A stretch of 64,000 nt of DNA from Trogon surrucura (taxonomy: Eukaryota; Chordata; Aves; Trogoniformes; Trogonidae): contig CM036658.1 in the NCBI GenBank assembly GCA_020746105.1, positions 35,147,004-35,211,003 on the forward strand. The letters are read 5' to 3'. Under the pieces are notes generated by a model. That model was not told the origin of the DNA, did no database searches, and worked only from the letters and a program-made list of their open reading frames with translations. Both the position numbers and the translations under genes were made by a program. Position 1 is the first letter of the stretch. The number at the start of each line of letters is the position of its first letter. Shown piece by piece: positions 1 through 10,462 of the stretch.

Positions 1-3000
1 AAAATTCTGACCTCATTTATTCTAGCTAAACAGGACTATGCTGTTTACACATAAGGACGTTGCATGCTTTTACTGGATCATCTCCTCTCGCTCGAGATGA
101 AAACTATGCTCGCTCAGATCTGGTCCTGTTCAGAGAAGAAAGTCAACACTTCTTTTCAACTTTTCCACTCATTGCATACACTCCCATGATGAAATTCAGT
201 GTAATTTTCTAAGCAGCATCCACATGGCAACAAGGACATTTGGCTATAAAGTTTAATTATACAGCAACGCAGTCCCAAGAATATTCATGTAAATCAGTCA
301 CTAGAGTGCACCAATCAAGTTTCTGAATCAAATAGAAACATAAATACAGAGTTAATTAATCATTTAAATTCTTGCGAATGCACAAGGCACTTCTGGGAGC
401 TACACACCTCCTGCACTGCCAAGGCTACCTGGCACGTTTCCGTACTCCAGTGGAGTGAACCGAAACATTGTTTAACAAAGAATTTAAAAATACAAGCAAA
501 AGAAATCTGGCAGCTGAAGGATAAGAATGAAGAGGTTATAAAATTTACAGCAGATTGAATGAAATACATTGCCTTGTTCATTGAAGACTATTCACAGGCA
601 TAGCTGCCAGACAGATCAGATTTCAGTGTCCAAAAGTACATTTATAAAAAAATATTGAAAATTTTTTATCAAATTCTGCATTTGGTTTTGTGATGTGAAA
701 GGTGAAAAGAAATCAGTACCCGGATTCTAGTGAGTAAAGCAGATATTTTTAACAACATTGTCACCTCCCCAAGAGAGAAGACAAAATTACTTTCTTAACA
801 CATAAAAATAAAATAAAAAAATGAACTCTAACTGCCTTAATAAACTTAAATCCTACCTCTCACTCCTTGAACTTCAGTTTCTCAGTGATCTTTTTAGGAT
901 AAACATGGAATGAACCTACCTAGGAAGAACGAATTAAAACAATATTGGTACAAAACCAAGAAATCTTACAAAACTACAGCCGAAACACTTGTCTGTAAGA
1001 CAGAGATGACCAGGCTTTCAAATGTTAGTACTGTTGAAAAAGTATTTACCATGAACACATGACGTGGTTTTATTCCATCAAAGCAGAAAAGGTTTTAAAA
1101 GCTGCAGTAGAAAATGTATTGTCAAATACAAACCTGTCGGGACAAAAAAGCTTGCAAAAAAATGTTGTCTTTTATAACCATGCACTGAACCAAAACTCTT
1201 CCAGCTTTACAAATGTAACACACTCTCACAAGCATGCATATTGAAGACTTCTAGAGAGAAGCCATTCCTGAAATCATGTGAGTTGAAAAGAATTAGAAAA
1301 TTGATTAACTCTTGGAAAATGGAGCTTAAAATGCAGCTGATTCTTCAGCTTTAACTAAAGACACTTGCATCAATTCCAGTCCCAGCTGACATTTTTTTAA
1401 AAAGGATGTCAAAAGAAGGCAGAAAGTACTTGAAAGGTGGAGGCAACTCAGCTTTCATTTTCACTGCTGTTCTTTGCACAGTGATTATTAGTGTGTTGAT
1501 TTTCTTCACAATTTACTGCTGACAACCAAAGTACAGCCAGGTCTGCCTTTAAGTCTAGTTACGACTGTTGCGCATGTCTCCCTCACTTCTGAATTAAAAC
1601 ATATACACATGGTACAAATCTTGTCAGCCACTCTCGACCCAAGGTAAATACTGTTGCAAGACCCTGTTTTATAGTTTAGGTCAACTGCAAAGATTTCTTT
1701 CTTTAACAGCACACATATTTAGTGAAACTCTAGGCGTGGCACAGTACATGTTGAAATGCAGATACTTTGTCCATATACCACTAGAGATGAGAACGATCCG
1801 CTAAAGCTTTGCATCTGTAAGACTGCATTGAGAACTCGTTTGGTTGTGAAAGCCCCGTTCTTCAAGTAACTGCAAAAATCTCATGAGTTCTCCAGCAAAT
1901 GGCAGAAGAATCTTGATCTTAATAAACAGCCAAAATCCAATGAAGACTGGGAAGCATGGGTGCTTTGGGGTCTTTCTCATTTAAATTGTGTATTCACTTC
2001 CCAGCTACCATGGTGACAAATGCATTATAAATGCGCAAAATGACAGATTTCATCTTGTCGGATTAGCTCGATAAAATAAACACATAGAGTGATTTAACAG
2101 TGTGCAACAAAGAAGATACTTTTCCTTTGAAACTAGAGTTTTAGAAAGGTATAATATTTCCTAATTCAAGCAAGTTAACTTGCTTTTTCAGAAAAAAAAA
2201 AAACACAACCAAATATCTGAAAATATCTAAAGACACCTTTTGGTAATTTTGCCCAATTTTTAATTCAGGAGGAGGCAATAAGCAGCGATTTACTTAACAC
2301 AAAATATAAACATTCAATCTGGCATAAACATAAATAAAAAATATTTGCTCTGTTTTGGTTTCAAAGATAAAATAAATAGCACTACTAAAAAGTACAGAAA
2401 TACCTTCTGTTTTCTACCAATGCTGATGAGTTACTCTTCTTGCTTAGTCAAATGATTCAAGTCAATATAATTTCTTGTCAGCTTTAATTTGTTTTTCAGA
2501 AAGTGAGAGGCAGACTTGATGTCTGAGTAAATATGCACATTTTCCTTACAGATAATCCTTAATTTTGCCTGATAGAGCACAGCTGAACTCACTTCTTTCT
2601 CTTTAAAAGTCTGTTTATAACAGATCTTTTTTATTGTAGAGCTGGAGTAAGGGAGGTTTTAGATCTGGAAAAATAAAATAAAAGCTTTGTTTCTTTCTAC
2701 ACAACATATTTTGAATCACCTTCTTGTGGATACATCGTTGTGCTACAGCATCCTCTCTACAGAATTATACACTGTGGCAAAGCATCCAGTTGGTCTGAAG
2801 GAAAGAGAACTCACAAATTGTTGTGAGATGAAGAGATGAATTTATACAGACAGCTTAGCAGGTACCACTCTGTTAGGGATTCACTCTGCAGAAGTGCTAG
2901 GGAGCTGATCTTCAGGGACCATATTTCAGACAAGTGCCCAGCAAGATCTGCCTCCAGGGAATGATTTTAATACCCAGAGTGCATGATATGTGGTGAAAAA

Positions 3001-5886
3001 AGAAGGAACTTTAAAAAAAATAAGTTAATTACAGGATTGCTGTCCCAGGTAATACTATTTTTATTTTAAATGCTACTTTGTAAGACATCAAGATGGTCAA
3101 ATGTCTTTACTGATCCCATAGGAAGTATGGGAAATTTTGTAATCCTTCAAGAAGTTTTGAAATGAATTTATGTCATTTTATGGTGGCAGAAATTAACATG
3201 GTGGTGTTAACAACGAAAAAAGGTGATTCTAATATCTTCAGTCCTGACAGACACGAGAGTCACTAAGTCACCAAGTGCATTTTAGAGGAATTAGGAAAAG
3301 AATTGTGATACTAAAGACAAGAAGAGCTTTTGACTGACCCATGGCCACCTACATGGCCAGTACTGGAAGCCAAGACAGGAGGAATGTTCTTTGTTAAACT
3401 TCCTAAAGGCTTACCGTGATACCTTTCTTTGTGCTGACTATTACCTTATTCCAAATGCTGAACAAGTCAGTTAACAGCAGGTTCTGGCAAATTTTGAGAC
3501 AAAAGTACAAAGTCTTAGGTTAAAAGATGAAGCTTAGTCCTGTCATTGTGGATTCCACACTCATCATGACTCTCATCAGCTCTGCACAGGACACCCGTGC
3601 CTTCACTGGTAGACCACAATGCAGCACCTGCATGTAACACACCGGCCATCTGCATCTGTGTTTAATTTTCAAGATAGAGTTATTCTCCTTTAGTGGTACT
3701 TATAAACATGAAGTTTTCCCAGATTATCCCAGGTTTTTGTATTCTTTCTCACCTTCTTGGCTCCAGCAAGACTCCACACAGCAGTTTCTGGAAACCAAGT
3801 GACCTTTTAATTTACAGCATTTGCTCACTCTGAAAAGCACTTAAAGACAGAATTAGGTCCTAGGAATACGTATAGCTAAGGAAAATATACAAGAGGATGA
3901 GCTTTCAAATTTTCCACTTGCTGAGGGTCTTTCGTTGTTTCTCTCAATTTCTGCTGAAGCTCTCTGGAATGAGGGAATGAGAATGAATGAGCTATTCAGT
4001 CTTAGTACCATTCACCCCCTGGAGCCGTTCTTAAAAAAACTGTTATCACCACCGAAGCGATGTTGCTGTGGATTTCACAAACTCTTTCAGTATTCTAACT
4101 GGCAAGTTAGGTGTAACTTGAGAGAGAGGGGTAGAAAGAGAGGAAGAACAAATGCATCAGGGATAAGAACTTGCAAGCATGAGCACAATTGCCAGGACTT
4201 AATTTCTTAATGATATAAATAAACAACTACAAAGGTATCTCATTTTTTTTTCTCTTGTCTCAGCTGAACTAATACTATACACATATCTGAATGTTTAATT
4301 CGACTGAGAGCAAGGAACTATTTAATATGTACAAGGAATTATAACTAGAATACATTTTGGGAAAGGAAATTGAAAGCTGATTATCACAATGATAGCAATA
4401 TCTATTGTTCTATGAAATAGCGCACTGTGGGAAGGCATAAATTAAAAAAAGACAAAAAGCTGTAATGAAAATGCAAACAATGTACCACACTGTGATTGTT
4501 AGGAGTTCTAGTGCAGGTTATACACTGCTTCTCTGCTTTTTTTTTTGGCTGGTTTGGACAACCTGAGAGAATTTCTCTTCCCTCCAGGACTGGGTGCTCT
4601 TCATGCGTTCTCTTTTCAGGTCCACGAAGTTCGAGGTTTTCTTCCTGGCAAAGTATTTCAGAAGAAAGGATTATGTTTTGTTGGATTAACTCACAAATAT
4701 GTAAGGATAAGAGAGACGCTTCATCCAAGAATAACTAAAATAAAGAAATCTGTGAAGGAATGTTCCACTTCATCAGCAGCATCTTTTCAGCCTTGCCAGT
4801 ACCAGCAAAAGCTTTTGTGTTCTGATGCGAGAAGATTAAGCTGGCCACACTTCAGTGCCAGTACTGGCATTCAAGTGGGCAGGAAGACAGACTTGTCCTG
4901 TGTGTCTGTGGCATGAAGCCACATGAATGGAAGTGAATATGAAAACATCTCATGTGGTGTGGTAGGACCTGAGTAGATAATAAGGAGAATATTGTTCAAT
5001 TCCATACCCTCAGTCTTCATGCCATCCTCCTGCTGCTTGGTTAGTTCTTGTCCAATGAACAAAACTAGCAAAAATAAAAACAAAACACCGCTACTCTGGA
5101 ATCCAAGTGATTTGTTCAAGACAGACGTTGTACTTGAAGAAACAAGTCTAATACCACAGGCTCATTCCAGAAATGCTGACAAGCACTATTAAGGCAATCA
5201 CCAATAAAACACCAGCTACATATGGGTAAAAAAATTAAAAAGTCAATACCTGCCGTTATCAAATCTGTGATTTTGATCCCCACCAGCCTCTTCAAGTTCT
5301 ATGCATCGCTACATATTTCTTTAAAATAACATTCAATTCTACTTCGTACATCCCAAATGACTTGTGTTTCCACTTTGAAAACTAGTTAAAAACGTGCTTG
5401 TGTTCATGAACTGCATCATTGGCTTAAAGAAATCCATTCTCAGTCCTGAAGCCAGTTCTTTAAACTTAACAAAGAATGTGGAAATAGACAGAAACCTCCA
5501 TAGAAAATCCATCATTTAGAGCTGACTGACTTGTTTACCCTAGCATTAGTGCCAAAATGTTTCTCTCTCTATTAGTCCCATAGAGGTAGTGTTCAGGGAG
5601 CCAGGCAATAAAACCAACATTAAAAAGGAAATCCGTGATTTATTTTTTTTTCATGTAGAGAAATGAAACAGTTATCCCCCACTTTAGAATTTTTTCTTTT
5701 TCTTTTTCAAAATAAAAAAAAAAGTCAGCTTTCTTCAATCTGTATAAAAGCACTCTTTGTATCCCTCAAAGCATGCAAAAATATGTAATACGTAGAACAA
5801 TTCCTCACCACCATCATCTTCCCTTTGCAGAGATTTGTATGTGCCAGCAAAGCACCTGAGAGCTCTCACTGCAACAGCAACACCCT

Positions 5887-5909
5887 CATTCATTCATTCA
5901 TTCATTCAC
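5887..5909. repeat. (CATT)n microsatellite
   Basis: Five perfect CATT units followed by a partial unit. Ordinary simple repeat. Confidence 0.9.
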
Positions 5910-6697
5910 TTAGAAATTAGGTCCTTCCTGTACCAGTCTATACATCTGTCAATAATGATACCATGCAGCAGGGTCTCTTAGTCTTTACCTGGAAGCACCA
6001 ACAAAAAAGAGAAAAGGCGGGATAGTCTCATATGGTGTCAGTGTGAGGCATAGTTAAAACCAGACATGCATGAACAGTCATGGCCAGTTGAACAGGCCAG
6101 TCTTCTTGACCAGCCTGTTTTCACGGAAAAAAGAAAAAAAAAGTTTTTCCATAGCATCTAGAATGGCATCTAGAATGATATAAAAAATGAACTCTTTTTT
6201 TGGTTTAGCTATGAACGGTCCCTAGCATGAGGTGTGAGGGGATAGGGGCAGCAGAGAAGTATGTAGCATGTTCAGCAGTGATTTTACAGATCAAATAAAT
6301 GTGCAATTGAATATCCACTTCAATTTTACTAGAATGGTATCTGATTTTGAATGAACTGACTGACTATAAACCTGATAAGGCACATTCAATTGACATGTAT
6401 TTCATTTTAATAGTAACTTGAAATGAAGTTAACAAGCCAGTCCTGTTAAATCAATGGTAACAAGGGAAACAAATATTGGAGGATGGCTTTATTCATTAGC
6501 AAGATGAATTTGCATTACTTTTTCTTTTAATTTTCTTTAGTTATGCCCGAGAGTTATCGCCACCTTGTTTCACAGTGAGGTTGCTGGGATCACCATGGTC
6601 CCACTGGGTATAAAGAGACCTGCACTACGACAGTTCATTAACCCAAACCTTGCTGCCAGACCAGGATCTTACTTTGATTCTTAGCATCTTTTTCACT

Positions 6698-6729
6698 ATT
6701 TTTGTTTGTTTGTTTGTGTGTGTGTGTGT
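6698..6729. repeat. (TTTG)n/(TG)n compound microsatellite
   Basis: About four TTTG units run directly into about eight TG units. It creates short low-complexity open frames on both strands that are not genes. Confidence 0.9.
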
Positions 6730-8699
6730 TTTTCTTTTCAATCTGGAGAAAGAAACTGATCTTGGAGGGTCGAAATCTCAACAGATTTCTTTTGGAGACA
6801 TAGACTTCAGACACCCTCCTGGATATCATTAAAGAATTTGAACTGAAATGTTGACTTTAATCTAACTCTCCTAGCACTTTCTCATGGACCGAGAATGCAT
6901 TGCAGACATTTACGGCTACCCTTCGCATTGCCTGTGCAAAACTCAAAAACCACAGGAGAAAAAGTACCACCCTTACTAACCTCTAGACATTCTCACTCTA
7001 CCACCTTTTCATTACAAACTTTTCTTAATATCCTGTCATCAACTCAAACTTCACATGGCTGAAATGAACTTCTTTTTCCACTCCGTTACCGTTGGCATCC
7101 ACAGTGTAATAAGCCTATACAATGTAAAGGCTGTTTAGTGCACAAAGAGAGTCAAATACCTGCTTCAAAATTCATTTACTACATTTTCTGAAGAAAAAGT
7201 ATGACATAAACCACCTGTTTCTGGTACTTTTAAAACACATTTTAAATAAAGCATGTTGAATTTTAGTGAAGTATGTAGAAATGAGAAAGCTCTCTTTGAT
7301 TTAGGAGATCAATATTACGAAGGATCAGGTGGCAGTTTTAGTAATAAGAAATCAAATTAAACCTTTCTCCAGAATTGAACTGTTGTTATCTGAATGTGCC
7401 CTGAGGAACTGAGCCTGGATTGTCTCTGCAGGGCAGTCAATGGAAAAGAATTCATTGCACCAACCTTTAGACAGTAAATGTTTACATTTAATCAATATTT
7501 AGACACCCTTTGTGGTCAGTGGAGTTAAGCGGTTTCTTGGAAGTTCACTTCAGCTGGCCTGTTTCAGACAGTCACATTATGAAGGAGGTCCCTGAACCTG
7601 AGAAGGAAGTGTTTCTGTGAATTACAGAGGCAGCTGTGGTACTGGATGTTTCCCAGGTTTCTGCCAGTGCCATTCCTACATCCTAGCAGTCACTAGCAAA
7701 GCACCGAGGATTTTTCCAAGTACATGGGTAGGTCTTGCTGATAGCACAGTGAATGTTCATCATAGAGAAGAGATACAGCTGGGTGTGCAAAAAGGTCACA
7801 AAATTATGTGATTGCATCCCAGACTCTCTGGAGCTCGATAAGGGAAGCTTCTTCAGTTCTAGGTAATCTTATTACAACTATTTCAGACCTCTGTAACCTT
7901 TCCTCCTCACAAGTGATTAGGCACTAATAATTTCAAGAAGGAAGCTTATTAAGAGATGATGGAAGTTTCGTATAGACTGAAGCATAATCACCACACCCCC
8001 CCCAAAAAAAAAACACCCACACCTGCATGGAAGCAGATGGTGACACTGGTTAACACTCTCTGCAGAAAGCTACCCAACTCACAGTGAGTGCCTTTCACTT
8101 AAAAACTGCTGCTGTCAAAGATTTGGAAACATCTTAGACAGAGCTGCAGAAGATGCAAAATTACCATCACCCCAGAGATGAGGTGATGAGAAAAGTTGAC
8201 ATTTTTGGTACAGATAGTTCGTTTCCACTCACAGTCATCACCAGGAAGTACCATCTCTGGCAGCAGACCCTATGGCTGCAGCAGGAAGAAGAAGTATCAG
8301 CTGTTTCTTTTGTTTGTTTTGTCCCTTCACTGTCCCTTCCTCCATGCCTCAGTCACTTCACCCTGTTTGCTACCTTTGTTGTCTTTTGCTAAGTGTTGCC
8401 TTACTGGTCACATCTCATGCCCACAAAATGGCAAATACTTTTCCATGACGAGAAGCTGCTGTGTTAAAAGAGAGAGGCAGGAATTCCTATTGTAGAAAAG
8501 AGGCAACAATTGCTGTTGTAAAAATTCACATGGCCAAACTCCATGGGGTAAAGGGGCAAATCAGTTTGGCAGAAGCTATACCCGCTTGTGTTCCAGCTTG
8601 TCTTCAGATGTCAGAGAGGCTGAGTGGGGGCAGCTAAACTTAGGTTCTGAGTGATGCGCAATTCATCATTACTAATGTGATAAGTCAATATGCCTTCGA

Positions 8700-9260
8700 T
8701 CTGGCGGCGTCCCTGGATTTAGGAGGCCATCCTTCATGAGGGTGGCAATATACTCACACAGCCTGGATAAAGGGTCAATAGGAACTCACATGGCCAGATC
8801 AGAATTAAAAATAATTTACTGATGCAACAGATGCTCAAATTCATTTAATTGCCCGTGATAGTGACTGTCTGCAAAGCACATGCAAAAGTTACCCATGTAT
8901 TAGGTTATGAGCAGCTCTATAAAGAATTCTTAAGTACCCCAGGGCAGTACTTGGTGAGACCAAGTGTTTGGACCTTACCCAAAGGCATCCTCATGAAGCA
9001 GAACTGAGGTTCAGCCCGTCGACTGATCCCGGGAGTCAGAGGTGGTCCATGGTGGTATTTCCCCTGATGATGGAGGAATCTTCCCTGATATCCTCTGTCT
9101 CTTGGGCCATTTTTATACTGTTTGCTACCTTTCAGGTGGAGCTTGGGTGACTCTAGCCATGCATATTTTTATTGTGATTGCTGTAAATTTTTCTCGCTTC
9201 ATGTTTAAAGGTATAGACTAGAAAAATTCAATGCACAAGCTCAGTGAGAGGTGGTCACAC
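8700..9260 (-). mobile_element. Possible decayed solo LTR, antisense
   Basis: Read on the minus strand, this block has the order expected of an LTR. A TATAAAA box (plus-strand 9110-9117) is followed by a GC-richer stretch with a GGGTAAGG donor-like site, then an ATTAAA-type sequence near 8847. The base composition differs from the AT-rich flanks. I cannot see convincing TG/CA ends or a target duplication and cannot name a family. It could instead be unique DNA with a chance TATA box. Confidence 0.3.
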
Positions 9261-9423
9261 CCCAGAGGCAGGTAGTTTTTGGGATGAAGGTGTGTTTTGG
9301 TATTATAATGAGCATAGTTCATCCAAAGGACAGTATCTATCAAAAGATGACAGATCCTTGGCCCAGAATAGTAAATGTCCAGTCAACTGGCTCCTTGACA
9401 TCTCCAGGTTCCTTTGCATCTGC

Positions 9424-9428
9424 AGAGC
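9424..9428. repeat. ERV target-site duplication, left copy
   Basis: AGAGC directly precedes the TG of the 5' LTR and is repeated exactly after the CA of the 3' LTR at 16606. A 5-bp duplication is a length known for several retroviral integrases. The uninterrupted site would have read CTGCAGAGCTTAACC. Confidence 0.93.
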
Positions 9429-9783
9429 TGTCCTGGGTTTAGCTAAAAACCCAGTCCTGTTTAGTGATTTTTTCTTTTCAGTTTAGTGTCTTCTAAAAGG
9501 CTGCACTTTCTGAAGTCAGCAGCATGTTTTTGCAGACAGTGTGTGCTACTGGCAGTGATAACACCTGATGTTTACAGTCACTGCCTGGGACTGGGATGCA
9601 GAAAGGCTCTTGCTTATACTTATTCCTATAGTGACCAAGGCCACTGCTGGCTCTTGTGTGCCACGCTGGGGGTGCTGGGTAGTACGAGGGGGGCACAAGG
9701 AAGTAAAAGGTGGCACCTCCGGGGGGTAACAGACAGGACAGGTGACCAACGAGAGTATTCCATCCCATATACGTCATATTTAG

Positions 9784-9789
9784 TATAAA
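9784..9789 (+). promoter_or_regulatory. TATA box candidate 1 in 5' LTR
   Basis: TATAAA about 25-30 bp upstream of the CCCTTTT pyrimidine array, where a start site near 9812-9820 would be expected. The same box is present in the 3' LTR at 16126-16131. It competes with the TATATAA at 10072. Confidence 0.5.
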
Positions 9790-9811
9790 TTGAGTGATCA
9801 CGAGAGTTTCG

Positions 9812-9869
9812 TCCCTTTTCGGCCCTTTTGCCCCTTTTGCCCTTTTCGGCCTTTTCGCCCTTCTTTTCT
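9812..9869 (+). repeat. CCCTTTT tandem pyrimidine array in U3/R
   Basis: About five imperfect 9-11-bp units of the type CCCTTTT followed by C/G-rich bases, repeated identically in the 3' LTR (16154-16211). It lies just downstream of TATAAA, so transcripts starting here would begin with a pyrimidine tract. Confidence 0.7.
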
Positions 9870-10071
9870 GCAATGGCCGGTGTCCAGAGAGGACTCCATC
9901 TGACCTCCTGATTTTGATCCGGATCCTGAGTTCCCGAATCCAGCTCCCTGCATCCAGCTCCCGCCGCCGCTGAGCCTGGGGTTTCCCCAGTGCCTCCTGC
10001 TCTGCAGCACCAGTGGTGATTTCTATCGGGGGAGGGAGTCGGGTTTGATATCGGGCTACTATCTATAGTTG

Positions 10072-10078
10072 TATATAA
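10072..10078 (+). promoter_or_regulatory. TATA box candidate 2 in 5' LTR
   Basis: TATATAA in an AT-rich block. A start about 28 bp downstream (near 10100) would give a short R region, with the poly(A) signal just inside it, and would skip the upstream start codon at 9873. No ATG lies between the LTR end and the gag ATG. Confidence 0.45.
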
Positions 10079-10270
10079 TTCTTTACTTTTATCTCTTTAC
10101 CATTATTCCTATTATTTTCATTAGAGCTGTTCTAGTTTTTTTTTCTTCTCTCACCCGTAAGTCTCTCTGCCTCATTCCCTTTTCTCTTCCTGTTTAGGGG
10201 GGGAAGAGGGGGTTAGAGAGCGTCTGTCCGCGTTAGTGGCCGGCCCAGCCCTAACCCGCGACAGATTTAT

Positions 10271-10288
10271 TGGCGCCCAACGTGGGGC
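10271..10288 (+). other. Primer-binding site, tRNA-Lys1,2 type
   Basis: TGGCGCCCAACGTGGGGC equals the known primer-binding site complementary to the 3' end of tRNA-Lys1,2, used for example by spumaviruses, visna virus and Mason-Pfizer monkey virus. It begins seven bases after the LTR end, a slightly long spacer. It primes minus-strand DNA synthesis. Confidence 0.93.
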
Positions 10289-10462
10289 AAGAAAACAAAC
10301 ACCAATCAGGCTCAGACTATTTTACCAGCTATTTAGACACAACTGGGCTCTGATATATTGCCCGCATAGTTTAAATTCCATCCGGCGCAGTTGAGAGCGT
10401 ATCAGATCTTTTCTTTGAGAGTTCTGAAGGGTTAGAGGAGAAAAAAACGGACCGCTCACATC
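10289..10462 (+). other. ERV untranslated leader
   Basis: About 174 bases between the primer site and the gag start, presumably holding the packaging and dimerisation signals, which I cannot identify. It contains no ATG, so the gag ATG at 10463 is the first after the LTR. A purine-rich stretch precedes that start. Confidence 0.7.

Larger units (their letters stand above)
1..8699. other. Non-coding stretch, no recognisable gene
   Basis: AT-rich sequence with many short A and T runs. Open frames here are all under about 125 codons, lack recognisable motifs and overlap on both strands, so I read them as chance. I see no CR1 octamer end, no LTR pair and no tRNA-like fold. Two simple repeats are listed separately. 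Intergenic or intronic DNA cannot be told apart. Confidence 0.6.
9429..10263 (+). repeat. 5' LTR of the ERV
   Basis: 835 bp, TG...CA. It opens with an inverted repeat (CTGGGTTT at 9433-9440 and AAACCCAG at 9447-9454). Inside are a TATAAA at 9784, a pyrimidine array built on CCCTTTT (9812-9869), a 12-codon upstream open frame with a good start context (9873-9911), a second TATATAA at 10072, and ATTAGA (10120-10125) where the 3' LTR has ATTAAA. A splice-donor-like GTAAGT lies at 10157. Differences from the 3' LTR are at 9595, 9599 and 10124. Long minus-strand frames here come from the pyrimidine array and are not genes. Confidence 0.96.

Noticed and set aside
4496-4916. Overlapping 80-123 codon frames on both strands
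   Set aside because: No ATG-led motif-bearing frame, no splice support, and similar lengths on both strands suggest chance.
9493-10010. Minus-strand frames of 126 and 70 codons rich in Lys-Gly-Arg units
   Set aside because: They are the complement of the CCCTTTT array in the LTR and recur identically in the 3' LTR; no gene signals.
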